Shown here: positions 53,280-64,000 of the stretch, one piece after another
Position numbering within the stretch: the first letter of the stretch is position 1
Layout of the letters: the number at the start of each line of letters is the position of its first letter
Assembly (NCBI RefSeq): GCF_040115645.1
Contig: NC_089551.1
Span: 5,170,285 to 5,234,284, forward strand
From: Euwallacea fornicatus
Taxonomy: Eukaryota; Arthropoda; Insecta; Coleoptera; Curculionidae
DNA: 64,000 nt
Reading direction: 5' to 3'
Translations under genes and position numbers: made by a program
Notes under the pieces: generated by a model
The model's input: the letters and a program-made list of their open reading frames with translations, nothing else
What the model was told of the DNA's origin: nothing
Databases searched by the model: none

Positions 53280-55214
53280 TCAACTATTCTCCCCCTCCGG
53301 GGTGTCCATTGCCATTCTCTGAACAACCCTCGCTTTCCACAGCGCCCTCCTAAATTCTCCACATCTCCTCATCCCAGTCATATGTCCTTCCATCTCACAC
53401 AACACGCACCACTCCTTCGCCTCACATGTCTTCCTTTCATGTCCCTTTTTCCCACACCTATAACAACACCCCCTTCTTTCTTCTCCCTTACACTCCGCAA
53501 TCACATGTCCAATCTCCCAGCACCTTAAACATTTCCTCAAATTCACTCTCCTCTCGACTCTACATACTGCCCATCCAATCTTGATGTTGGGATCCTTCAA
53601 AAGGATCTTCCCCCATCTCTCCTTTATCCTAATCGTGCATGCTTGCATGCATCCCCACATTGGCCTTAACTCTCCCACACTAAGTTCATTCTTACCTATC
53701 CCTTGCATCCTCTCAATCAGCGCCTTTTCCACGTTTACCCTTTCAACCGTATTATCCATCCCCCTCAAAAACACAGTCATCCAATCATTCATACCTGGCC
53801 CTACCGCTCTCACATTCCTTCCCATAATCTTTCCTACTGTTCCACTCACACTCTTTAAATTTCCTTCTTCCTCACCCATTGTCACTACCACTTTTCCATC
53901 CTTACTCCTTCTAATTCCAGTCACTTCTTCTTTCACGCACAGTTCAGTCAGTATCCCTTTCACCTTCCTAATCGTATCATTTCCTCCCTCATCCTCTTTG
54001 CCATCTACAATCATTGCGTAGGTCCTTTTCTCTCTATTCACCCTCACCTTACCTACTCTTCCGTCCTTTTTGTCATATATGACTGCCTTCGTTCCGGTTC
54101 CATGCAGCACCCCCTCTACCATTTTCTTCCATCTATCCATTTCCATTCTGTCCAACCCATGCATTCCTATGATTTCTTCCCCTTCCGTCTCCCTCCTTAC
54201 TTCCAGTAGCCTCTCAAATATCTCCTCCTCCTTTCCGGCATACCTAATCTTAATGATCCTACTCCTATTTTCTTCCATCTCCTTCCCCTTCCTTTTAACC
54301 CTACTGCTAAACTCCGCCACACCAATGTCCTCCTCTATCTCACCCAGCTCCCTGTACCTATTTTTAAACCTTACCCAAACATCCATTTCCTTCCCATTCA
54401 CTCCTGGCCCCTCGACCACCACTTTCGTTTCTTTCTCACCCGCTACCAGCAGGTCTCCTACCTCTATCCTCACATTCGTGTACTCTTCTTCCTTCCACTC
54501 CCTATTTACCTGCTCCACAAACTCCTCATACTTATCCGTTCTCTACACTTCCCCAGTCTGCGTACCTATTTCCCTTTTTGTTGTACTTACCATTGTTTTT
54601 TCTGTTTCAGGTAGATGCCCACCTTCTTCCGTTTGAACCTCAGCTTCGTAGGTAAGTATCTCCTGCCTTTCATACTTGTTTCTATTGATAAATTCTCTAA
54701 TTATGTTCTTATTTAAGTCTCTAGTTTGTTTTTCTAATTTTCCCGTTATCTCTTTAATTTCCCTTTTTGTGTTGTTTTCAATATACCCTTTCAGTCCGTT
54801 TACTAGCTTGGTTATTGCTGCCAGTCCTTCTTTTAAGAGGTACACCTCCAAACATTCCTTCCGCTTATAGGGTAACTCACCTTTTCCTTCCTCCTCCGCC
54901 ATGTTACTCCTTTTCCTTTTTTTTTCGCCTTCTGGCACGACACTTACCTTTTTTCCTCTTTCCCCTATGCTATCTCTCCTTCCCTCTGTCCCTGTTCCTT
55001 CCACCGTTCGCTCCAACCATTCGTCCCAGACAAGATCAATAGTCCCTACTAACGATGTCCTTCTTTCCCTTCTCACCTCACCTCTTAAAGAGTATTTCTG
55101 GCCCCCCCCAGAATCCGCGGGGCCGGCGGTGACCATCGGGGCTTGCACCCGATCGGAGTCACCGGCAGGATTTTTACCTGCCTGGGGTATTCTGTTTTTT
55201 TCCGTACTCATCAT
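53280..55214 (-). pseudogene. ORF1 (Gag-like) of copy B, a single stop codon
   Basis: One uninterrupted frame of about 644 codons from ATG 55214 to 53280, except for a TAG at 54543-54545 (after KREIGTQTGEV). N-terminus: MMSTEKNRIPQAGKNPAGDSD, which contains the structured RNA. Next: a coiled-coil-like charged region (GLKGYIENNTKREIKEITGKLEKQ), TYEAEVQTEE, the central domain with KRTYAMIVDG, and zinc knuckles CLRCWEIGHVIAEC, CYRCGKKGHERKTC and CVLCEMEGHMTGMRRC. Same architecture as copies A and C without the long C-terminal tail of A. One mutation away from open, so a young copy. Confidence 0.85.
55128..55182 (-). other. Three-helix RNA structure at the start of ORF1 (copy B)
   Basis: On the minus-strand RNA: hairpin GGCAGG/CCUGCC (55182-55177 with 55169-55164), stem GGUGAC/GUCACC (55163-55158 with 55133-55128), enclosing AUCGGG/CCCGAU (55153-55148 with 55140-55135). 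All spacings equal those at 50312-50366. Five base pairs differ by paired changes. Confidence 0.65.
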
Positions 55215-55751
55215 ATATTGGTTTAATTTAGTTTTCTTTGTTTCAGGATTAGGATAAAGCTAGGATTCTCCGAGGAGCGGTATTTACAGGATCTAGGTAA
55301 GTAGGTCAAATCATACTTTGGGAGGTAAGTATAATTTCAGCTAAGGTATCCGTGGGTTCGCCGAGCCCATACCCACAGTGTGGAACCCTCCGGAGCCGCT
55401 AGGAGCTGGTCCACCTCCAGCCATGCATCCCGTCGGCGCGCACCCCACCTTAGGATTAGGGAGGTATTTATAGTGGCCTCACCACGCGATCCTTAAGGAA
55501 CCCCGTTCATCTAGTCCACACCGGCAACGGAGACATCCCTGCCCCCGGTGCCCGAGCCCACCAGATGTTTACGGTATGATGAGCTGGTTCACGGCAGAAG
55601 TTTTTGTTCCGGACTTGCAAGTTTTACATTGCAGCCATCACTTATTACTCCCACTAACCAAAGCCCCGCAAAGAGCCTTGGCCGTTCCCCTATCCGCCAC
55701 CCGGGGGACGCGCCTGATAGGTTGCTCAACCCACAGGAATTACTACTGCCT

Positions 55752-56269
55752 AACCCTTATCGAACTTACACTTAACGCATATTTACAAAATGACTAGACA
55801 CGAAACTAAAGCGCAGGGTTAGTTATGTAGCCCTACATATATTTCCCGGAAAATAAATGCCTGAGTCGTTCGGATAGGATCACTCGTCAAAAAAAAGACC
55901 CGCAATCTTCCTTCCCAGATCTTAAGTACCAAAAATGCCAGAACCTCCAGGCAGAGGCGTGCTGCCTTCCTGGGCCAACTTTCACACATCTGGTACCTCT
56001 TTTCAAGAAATGTGACCGTTAGTCGGGTTTTTCTATGACGCACTTCTATTAGGATATACGATATACTTTCTTAACGTATCGTAAATATATCCTAATTTTT
56101 AGTGCCGCAAAAGGGAACGAACGTATCTCCCCGCACTAAACGCCCTTTCACTTCTTGAAGTGCTTTGTTTATTAAAGAATGCTGGGAAATAATTTGCGGG
56201 ACAGGAGCGTAACATAAGGTCTTAAAATACAAATTAATTTACTTATTAGTTAAATAGCCCTACGTCTTA
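55752..56269 (-). repeat. LTR remnant(s) next to the satellite
   Basis: On the minus strand GCACGCCTCTGC (about 55964) lies about 32 bp before GGTACTTAAG (about 55932), the LTR promoter module again. The rest is AT-rich with no coding frame. Continues to the satellite boundary. Confidence 0.45.
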
Positions 56270-59200
56270 ACAAACACATCATGATTGCATCTTGTTGAGT
56301 TTCCAAGAAAAATAGTGCTTTAAGTGCTCAAACACACAACTTTTGTGACTTTTCAAACTTTGAAGATCAATAACTTCAGCAAATAAACTTCAAATTTCTT
56401 AAACAAAGTGTCAAATTCATCAGCTCGACGATGTCTTTAAGATGACACAACACATCATGATTGCATCTTGTTGAGTTTCCAAGAAAAATAGAACTTTAAG
56501 TGCTCAAACACATAACTTTTGTGACTTTCCAAAATTTGAAGCTCAATAACTTCAGCAAATAAACTCCAAATTTCTTAAACAAAGTGTCAAATTAATCAGC
56601 TCTACGAGGCCTTTAAGATTCACAACACATCATCTTTGCATCTTGTTGAATTTCCTAGGAAAATAGTACTTTGTGTACTCGAACACACAACTTTTGTTAC
56701 TTTTCAAACTCTGAAACTCGATAACTACGGAAAATGAGGACCAAATTCCTTAAACAAAGTGTCAAATTAATCAGCTCGAAGAGGCCTTTAAGATGACACA
56801 ACACATCATGATTGCATCTTGTTGAGTTTCCAAGAAAAATAGTGCTTTAAGTGCTCAAACACACAACTTTTGTGACTTTTCAAACTTTGAAGATCAATAA
56901 CTTCAGCAAATAAACTTCAAATTTCTTAAACAAAGTGTCAAATTCATCAGCTCGACGATGTCTTTAAGATGACACAACACATCATGATTGCATCTTGTTG
57001 AGTTTCCAAGAAAAATAGAACTTTAAGTGCTCAAACACATAACTTTTGTGACTTTCCAAAATTTGAAGCTCAATAACTTCAGCAAATAAACTCCAAATTT
57101 CTTAAACAAAGTGTCAAATTAATCAGCTCTACGAGGCCTTTAAGATTCACAACACATCATCTTTGCATCTTGTTGAATTTCCTAGGAAAATAGTACTTTG
57201 TGTACTCGAACACACAACTTTTGTTACTTTTCAAACTCTGAAACTCGATAACTACGGAAAATGAGGACCAAATTCCTTAAACAAAGTGTCAAATTAATCA
57301 GCTCGAAGAGGCCTTTAAGATGACACAACACATCATGATTGCATCTTGTTGAGTTTCCAAGAAAAATAGTGCTTTAAGTGCTCAAACACACAACTTTTGT
57401 GACTTTTCAAAATTTAAAGCTCAATAACTTCAGCAAATAAACTTCAAATTTCTTAAACAAAGTGTCAAATTAATCAGCTCGACGAGGTCTTTAAGATGAC
57501 ACAACACATCATGATTGCATCTTGTTGAGTTTCCAAGAAAAATAGAACTTTAAGTGCTCAAACACATAACTTTTGTGACTTTTCAAACTTTGAAGATCAA
57601 TAACTTCAGCAAATAAACGTCAAATTTCTTAAACAAAGTGTCAAATTCATCAGCTCGACGATGTCTTTAAGATGACACAACACATCATGATTGCATCTTG
57701 TTGAGTTTCCAAGAAAAATAGAACTTTAAGTGCTCAAACACATAACTTTTGTGACTTTCCAAAATTTGAAGCTCAATAACTTCAGCAAATAAACTCCAAA
57801 TTTCTTAAACAAAGTGTCAAATTAATCAGCTCTATGAGGCCTTTAAGATTCACAACACATCATCTTTGCATCTTGTTGAATTTCCTAGGAAAATAGTACT
57901 TTGTGTACTCGAACACACAACTTTTGTTACTTTTCAAACTCTGAAACTCGATAACTACGGAAAATGAGGACCAAATTCCTTAAACAAAGTGTCAAATGAA
58001 TCAGCTCTACGAGGCCTTTAAGATTCACAACACATCATCTTTGCATCTTGTTGAATTTCCTAGAAAAACAGTACTTTGTGTACTCGAACATACAACTTTT
58101 GTGACTTTTCAAATTCTGAAACTCGATAACTACGGAAAATGAGGACCAAGTTCCTTAAACAAAGTGTCAAATTAATCAGCCCTACGAGGCCTTTAAGATG
58201 TCACAACACATCATCTTTGTATCTTGTTAAATTTCCTAGAAAAATAGTACTTTGTGTACTCGAACATACAACTTTCGTGACTTTTCAAATTCTGAAACTC
58301 GATAACTACGGAAAATGAGGACCAAATTCCTTAAATGATGTGTCAAATTAATCAGCTCTACGAGGCCTTTAAGATTCACAACACATCATCTTTGCATCTT
58401 GTTGAATTTCCTAGAAAAATAGTACTTTGTGTATTCGAACACACAACTTTTGTTACTTTTCAAACTCTGAAACTCGATAACTACGGAAAATGAGGACCAA
58501 GTTCCTTAAACAAAGTGTCAAATTAATCAGCCCTACGAGGCCTTTAAGATGTCACAACACATCATCACTGCATCTAGTTGAATTTCCTAGAAAAATCGTA
58601 CTTTGTGTACTCGAACATACAACTTTTGTGACTTTTCAAATTCTGAAACTCGATAACTACGGAAAATGAGGACCAAGTTCCTTAAACAAAGTGTCAAATT
58701 AATCAGCCCTACGAGGCCTTTAAGATGTCACAACACATCATCTTTGCATCTAGTTGAATTTCCTAGAAAAATAGTACTTTGTGTACTCGAACACACAACT
58801 TTTGTGACTTTTCAAATTCTGAAACTCGATAACTACGGAAAATGAGGACCAAATTCCTTAAACAAAGTGTCAAATTAATCAGCTCTACGAGGCCTTTAAG
58901 ATTCACAATACATCATCATTGCATCTAGTTGAATTTCCTAGAAAAATAGTACTTTGTGTACTCGAACATACAACTTTTGTGACTTTTCAAATTCTGAAAC
59001 TCGATAACTACGGAAAATGAGGACCAAATTCCTTAAACAAAGTGTCAAATTAATCAGCTCTACGAGGCCTTTAAGATTCACAATACATCATTACTGCATC
59101 TAGTTGAATTTCCTAGAAAAATCGTACTTTGTGTACTCGAACACAGAACTTTTGTGACTTTTCAAACTCTGAAACTCGATAACTACGGAAAATGAGGACC

Positions 59201-62200
59201 AAATTCCTTAAACAAAGTGTCAAATTAATCAGCTCTACGAGGCCTTTAAGATGTCACAACACATCATCTTTGCATCTTGTTAAATTTCCTAGAAAAATAG
59301 TACTTTGTGTACTCGAACACACAACTTTCGTGACTTTTCAAATTCTGAAACTCGATAACTACGGAAAATGAGGACCAAATTCCTTAAACAAAGTGTCAAA
59401 TTAATCAGCTCTACGAGGCCTTTAAGATGTCACAACACATCATCTTTGCATCTTGTTAAATTTCCTAGAAAAATAGTACTTTGTGTACTCGAAAACCCAA
59501 CTTTTGTGACTTTTCAAACTCTGAGACTCGATAACTACGGAAAATGAGGACCAAATTCCTTAAAGGATGTGTCAAATTAATCAGCTCTACGAGGCCTTTA
59601 AGATGTCACAACACATCATCTTTGCATCTTGTTAAATTTCCTAGAAAAATAGTACTTTGTGTACTCGAACACCCAACTTTTGTGACTTTTCAAAATCTGA
59701 AACTCGATAACTACGGAAAATGAGGACCAAATTCCTTAAACAAAGTGTCAAATTAATCAGCCCTACGAGGCCTTTAAGATGTCACAACACATCATCTTTG
59801 CATCTTGTTAAATTTCCTAGAAAAATAGTACTTTGTGTACTCGAACACCCAACTTTTGTGACTTTTCAAACTCTGAGACTCGATAACTACGGAAAATGAG
59901 GACCAAGTTCCTTAAACAAAGTGTCAAATTAATCAGCCCTACGAGGCCTTTAAGATGTCACAACACATCATCTTTGCATCTTGTTAAATTTCCTAGAAAA
60001 ATAGTACTTTGTGTACTCGAACACCCAACTTTTGTGACTTTTCAAACTCTGAGACTCGATAACTACGGAAAATGAGGACCAAATTCCTTAAACGATGTGT
60101 CAAATTAATCAGCTCTACGAGGCCTTTAAGATGTCCCAACAGATCATAACTGCATCTTGTTGAATTTACTAGAAAAATAGTACTTTGTGTACTCGAACAC
60201 CCAACTTTTGTGACTTTTCAAATTCTGAAACTCGATAACTACGGAAAATGAGGACCAAATTCCTTAAACAAAGTGTCAAATTAATCAGCTCTACAAGGCC
60301 CTTAAGATGTCAAAACACATCATCACTGCATCTAGTTGAATTTCCTAGAAAAATAGTACTTTGTGCACTCGAACACACAACTTTTGTGACTTCAAACTCT
60401 GAAACTCGATAACTACGGAAAATGGGGACCAAATTCCTTAAACAAAGTGTCAAATTAATCAGCCCTACGAGGCCTTTAAGATTCACAACACATCATCTTT
60501 GCATCTTGTTAAATTTCCTAGAAAAATAGTACTTTGTGTACTCGAACACACAACTTTCGTGACTTTTCAAATTCTGAAACTCGATAACTACGGAAAATGA
60601 GGACCAAATTCCTTAAACGATGTGTCAAATTAATCAGCCCTACGAGGCCTTTAAGATTCACAACACATCATCTTTGCATCTTGTTAAATTTCCTAGAAAA
60701 ATAGTACTTTGTGTACTCGAACACACAACTTTTGTGACTTTTCAAACTCTGAGACTCGATAACTACGGAAAATGAGGACCAAATTCCTTAAACGATGTGT
60801 CAAATTAATCAGCTCTACGAGGCCTTTAAGATTCACAATACATCATCTTTGCATCTTGTTAAATTTCCTAGAAAAATAGTACTTTGTGTACTCGAACACA
60901 CAACTTTTGTGACTTTTCAAAATCTGAAACTCGATAACTACGGAAAATGAGGACCAAATTCCTTAAACAAAGTGTCAAATTAATCAGCTCTACGAGGCCT
61001 TTAAGATTCACAACACATCATCTTTGCATCTTGTTAAATTTCCTAGAAAAATAGTACTTTGTGTACTCGAACACCCAACTTTTGTGACTTTTCAAACTCT
61101 GAGACTCGATAACTACGGAAAATGAGGACCAAATTCCTTAAACGATGTGTCAAATTAATCAGCTCTACGAGGCCTTTAAGATGTCCCAACAGATCATAAC
61201 TGCATCTTGTTGAATTTACTAGAAAAATAGTACTTTGTGTACTCGAACACACAACTTTTGTGACTTTTCAAAATCTGAAACTCGATAACTACGGAAAATG
61301 AGGACCAAATTCCTTAAACAAAGTGTCAAATTAATCAGCTCTACAAGGCCCTTAAGATGTCAAAACACATCATCACTGCATCTAGTTGAATTTCCTAGAA
61401 AAATAGTACTTTGTGCACTCGAACACACAACTTTTGTGACTTCAAACTCTGAAACTCGATAACTACGGAAAATGGGGACCAAATTCCTTAAACAAAGTGT
61501 CAAATTAATCAGCCCTACGAGGCCTTTAAGATTCACAACACATCATCTTTGCATCTTGTTAAATTTCCTAGAAAAATAGTACTTTGTGTACTCGAACACA
61601 CAACTTTCGTGACTTTTCAAATTCTGAAACTCGATAACTACGGAAAATGAGGACCAAATTCCTTAAACGATGTGTCAAATTAATCAGCCCTACGAGGCCT
61701 TTAAGATTCACAACACATCATCTTTGCATCTTGTTAAATTTCCTAGAAAAATAGTACTTTGTGTACTCGAACACACAACTTTCGTGACTTTTCAAATTCT
61801 GAAACTCGATAACTACGGAAAATGAGGACCAAATTCCTTAAACGATGTGTCAAATTAATCAGCCCTACGAGGCCTTTAAGATTCACAACACATCATCTTT
61901 GCATCTTGTTAAATTTCCTAGAAAAATAGTACTTTGTGTACTCGAACACACAACTTTCGTGACTTTTCAAATTCTGAAACTCGATAACTACGGAAAATGA
62001 GGACCAAATTCCTTAAACGATGTGTCAAATTAATCAGCTCTACGAGGCCTTTAAGATGTCCCAACAGATCATAACTGCATCTTGTTGAGTTTACTAGAAA
62101 AATAGTACTTTGTGTACTCGAACACACAAATTTTGTTACTTTTCAAACTCTGAAACTCGATAACTACGGAAAATGAGGACCAAATTCCTTAAACGATGTG

Positions 62201-64000
62201 TCAAATTAATCAGCTCTACGAGGCCTTTAAGATGTCACAACACATCATCTTTGCATCTTGTTAAATTTCCTAGAAAAATAGTACTTTGTGTACTCGAACA
62301 CACAACTTTCGTGACTTTTCAAATTCTGAAACTCGATAACTACGGAAAATGAGGACCAAATTCCTTAAACGATGTGTCAAATTAATCAGCTCTACGAGGC
62401 CTTTAAGATGTCCCAACAGATCATAACTGCATCTTGTTGAATTTACTAGAAAAATAGTACTTTGTGTACTCGAACACACAAATTTTGTTACTTTTCAAAC
62501 TCTGAAACTCGATAACTACGGAAAATGAGGACCAAATTCCTTAAACAAAGTGTCAAATTAATCAGCCCTACGAGGCCTTTAAGATTCACAACACATCATC
62601 TTTGCATCTTGTTAAATTTCCTAGAAAAATAGTACTTTGTGTACTCGAACACACAACTTTCGTGACTTTTCAAATTCTGAAACTCGATAACTACGGAAAA
62701 TGAGGACCAAATTCCTTAAACGATGTGTCAAATTAATCAGCCCTACGAGGCCTTTAAGATTCACAACACATCATCTTTGCATCTTGTTAAATTTCCTAGA
62801 AAAATAGTACTTTGTGTACTCGAACACACAACTTTCGTGACTTTTCAAATTCTGAAACTCGATAACTACGGAAAATGAGGACCAAATTCCTTAAACGATG
62901 TGTCAAATTAATCAGCCCTACGAGGCCTTTAAGATTCACAACACATCATCTTTGCATCTTGTTAAATTTCCTAGAAAAATAGTACTTTGTGTACTCGAAC
63001 ACCCAACTTTTGTGACTTTTCAAACTCTGAGACTCGATAACTACGGAAAATGAGGACCAAATTCCTTAAACGATGTGTCAAATTAATCAGCCCTACGAGG
63101 CCTTTAAGATTCACAACACATCATCTTTGCATCTTGTTAAATTTCCTAGAAAAATAGTACTTTGTGTACTCGAACACCCAACTTTTGTGACTTTTCAAAC
63201 TCTGAGACTCGATAACTACGGAAAATGAGGACCAAATTCCTTAAACGATGTGTCAAATTAATCAGCTCTACGAGGCCTTTAAGATGTCCCAACAGATCAT
63301 AACTGCATCTTGTTAAATTTCCTAGAAAAATAGTACTTTGTGTACTCGAACACACAACTTTTGTGACTTTTCAAACTCTGAAACTCGATAACTACGGAAA
63401 ATGAGGACCAAATTCCTTAAACAAAGTGTCAAATTAATCAGCTCTACGAGGCCTGTAAGATTCACAACACATCATCTTTGCATCTTGTTGAATTTCCTAG
63501 AAAAATAGTACTTTGTGTATGCGAACACACAACTTTTGTGACTTTTCAAATTCTGAAACTCGATAACTACGGAAAATGAGGACCAAATTCCTTAAACAAA
63601 GTGTCAAATTAATCAGCTCTACGAGGCCTTTAAGATGTCCCAACAGATCATAACTGCATCTAGTTGAATTTCCTAGAAAAATCGTACTTTGTGTACTCGA
63701 ACACAGAACTTTTGTGACTTTTCAAACTCTGAAACTCGATAACTACGGAAAATGAGGACCAAATTCCTTAAACAAAGTGTCAAATTAATCAGCTCTACGA
63801 GGCCTGTAAGATTCACAACACATCATCTTTGCATCTTGTTGAATTTCCTAGAAAAATAGTACTTTGTGTATGCGAACACACAACTTTTGTGACTTTTCAA
63901 ATTCTGAAACTCGATAACTACGGAAAATGAGGACCAAATTCCTTAAACAAAGTGTCAAATTAATCAGCTCTACGAGGCCTTTAAGATGTCCCAACAGATC
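56270..64000 (+). repeat. 176-bp satellite array, about 44 monomers, runs off the window
   Basis: Head-to-tail monomers of 175-176 bp (starts of ACACATC at 56274, 56450, 56625, 56801 and so on) fill the last 7.7 kb without any transposon. Two main monomer types are seen. One has AGTTTCCAAGAAAAATAG and ATCAATAACTTCAGC and is confined to the left edge. The other has ATTTCCTAGAAAAATAGTAC and CTCGATAACTACGG and dominates from about 57.9 kb. The left edge shows a trimer unit of 527 bp repeated (56274-56800 and 56801-57327). Further right, longer periods occur. The 69-codon minus-strand frames that recur at about 61.0, 61.9, 62.3 and 63.1 kb come from the repeat and are not genes. Confidence 0.95.

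Larger units (their letters stand above)
53084..55737 (-). mobile_element. ORF1-only LINE, copy B
   Basis: Flanked by a 14-bp TSD, AATTACTACTGCCT (53070-53083 and 55738-55751). On the minus strand: 5' UTR of about 520 bp, ORF1 (55214-53280), 3' UTR (to about 53100) and a poly-A tail seen as poly-T at 53083-53097. ORF2 is completely absent, as in copy C. The 3' UTR is almost the same as in copy C, but the 5' UTR is different. Total 2654 bp. Confidence 0.88.

Noticed and set aside
61043..63355. Repeated 69-codon minus-strand frames in the satellite
   Set aside because: They arise because the 176-bp monomer happens to lack stops in one frame across a monomer junction. No start context or conservation beyond the repeat.

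Overview
This window is insect nuclear DNA, and I recognise no host gene in it. It is AT-rich. The reading frames that match known families belong to transposable elements: Ty3/gypsy, jockey-clade and R1-like LINEs, Tc1, mariner, DD41D-type, pogo/Tigger-like and piggyBac. Roughly the last 7.7 kb is a pure ~176-bp satellite. This combination suggests heterochromatin near a centromere or another satellite block. I could not assign an insect order. All alignments, repeat lengths and motif spacings here were made by eye.

Layout. 1-5.1 kb: the 3' half of a Ty3/gypsy element (pol, polypurine tract, LTR), with a Tc1-like (DD34E) element beyond the LTR. 5.1-8.8 kb: decayed transposase relics in opposite orientations. 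8.8-16.6 kb: a palindromic element with a second element at its centre, a Tc1 copy split by a fold-back DD41D element, and a second Tc1 copy split by a solo LTR. 16.75-28.74 kb: a nest. An inverted-repeat element contains a full-length jockey-type LINE, two long-arm DD41D-type elements sit in the LINE tail, and two mariners sit in the outer element's right arm. 28.7-44.7 kb: pogo, DD41D, jockey and LTR relics, with an ORF1-only LINE inserted in an older jockey LINE. 44.8-50.5 kb: an R1-like LINE with both ORFs, on the minus strand. 50.5-56.2 kb: a piggyBac relic, a DD41D relic, LTR pieces and a second ORF1-only LINE. 56.27-64.0 kb: satellite.

How the parts relate. Insertion order can be read from target-site duplications (TSDs) and interrupted repeats. 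Two ORF1-only LINEs (35193-37207 and 53084-55737) carry the same 3' tail as the two-ORF LINE at 44.8-50.5 kb and probably used its type of machinery in trans. The start of ORF1 in this family folds into a three-helix RNA whose stems differ by compensatory changes between copies. At least six LTRs of several families share a fixed promoter module.

The only transposase that looks intact is the 360-residue protein at 24015-25097. Its catalytic spacing is D-43-D instead of the 41 seen in its relatives, and it sits between ~480-bp near-identical inverted repeats. The covarying RNA in the LINE family and the D-43-D element are my best candidates for undescribed biology.
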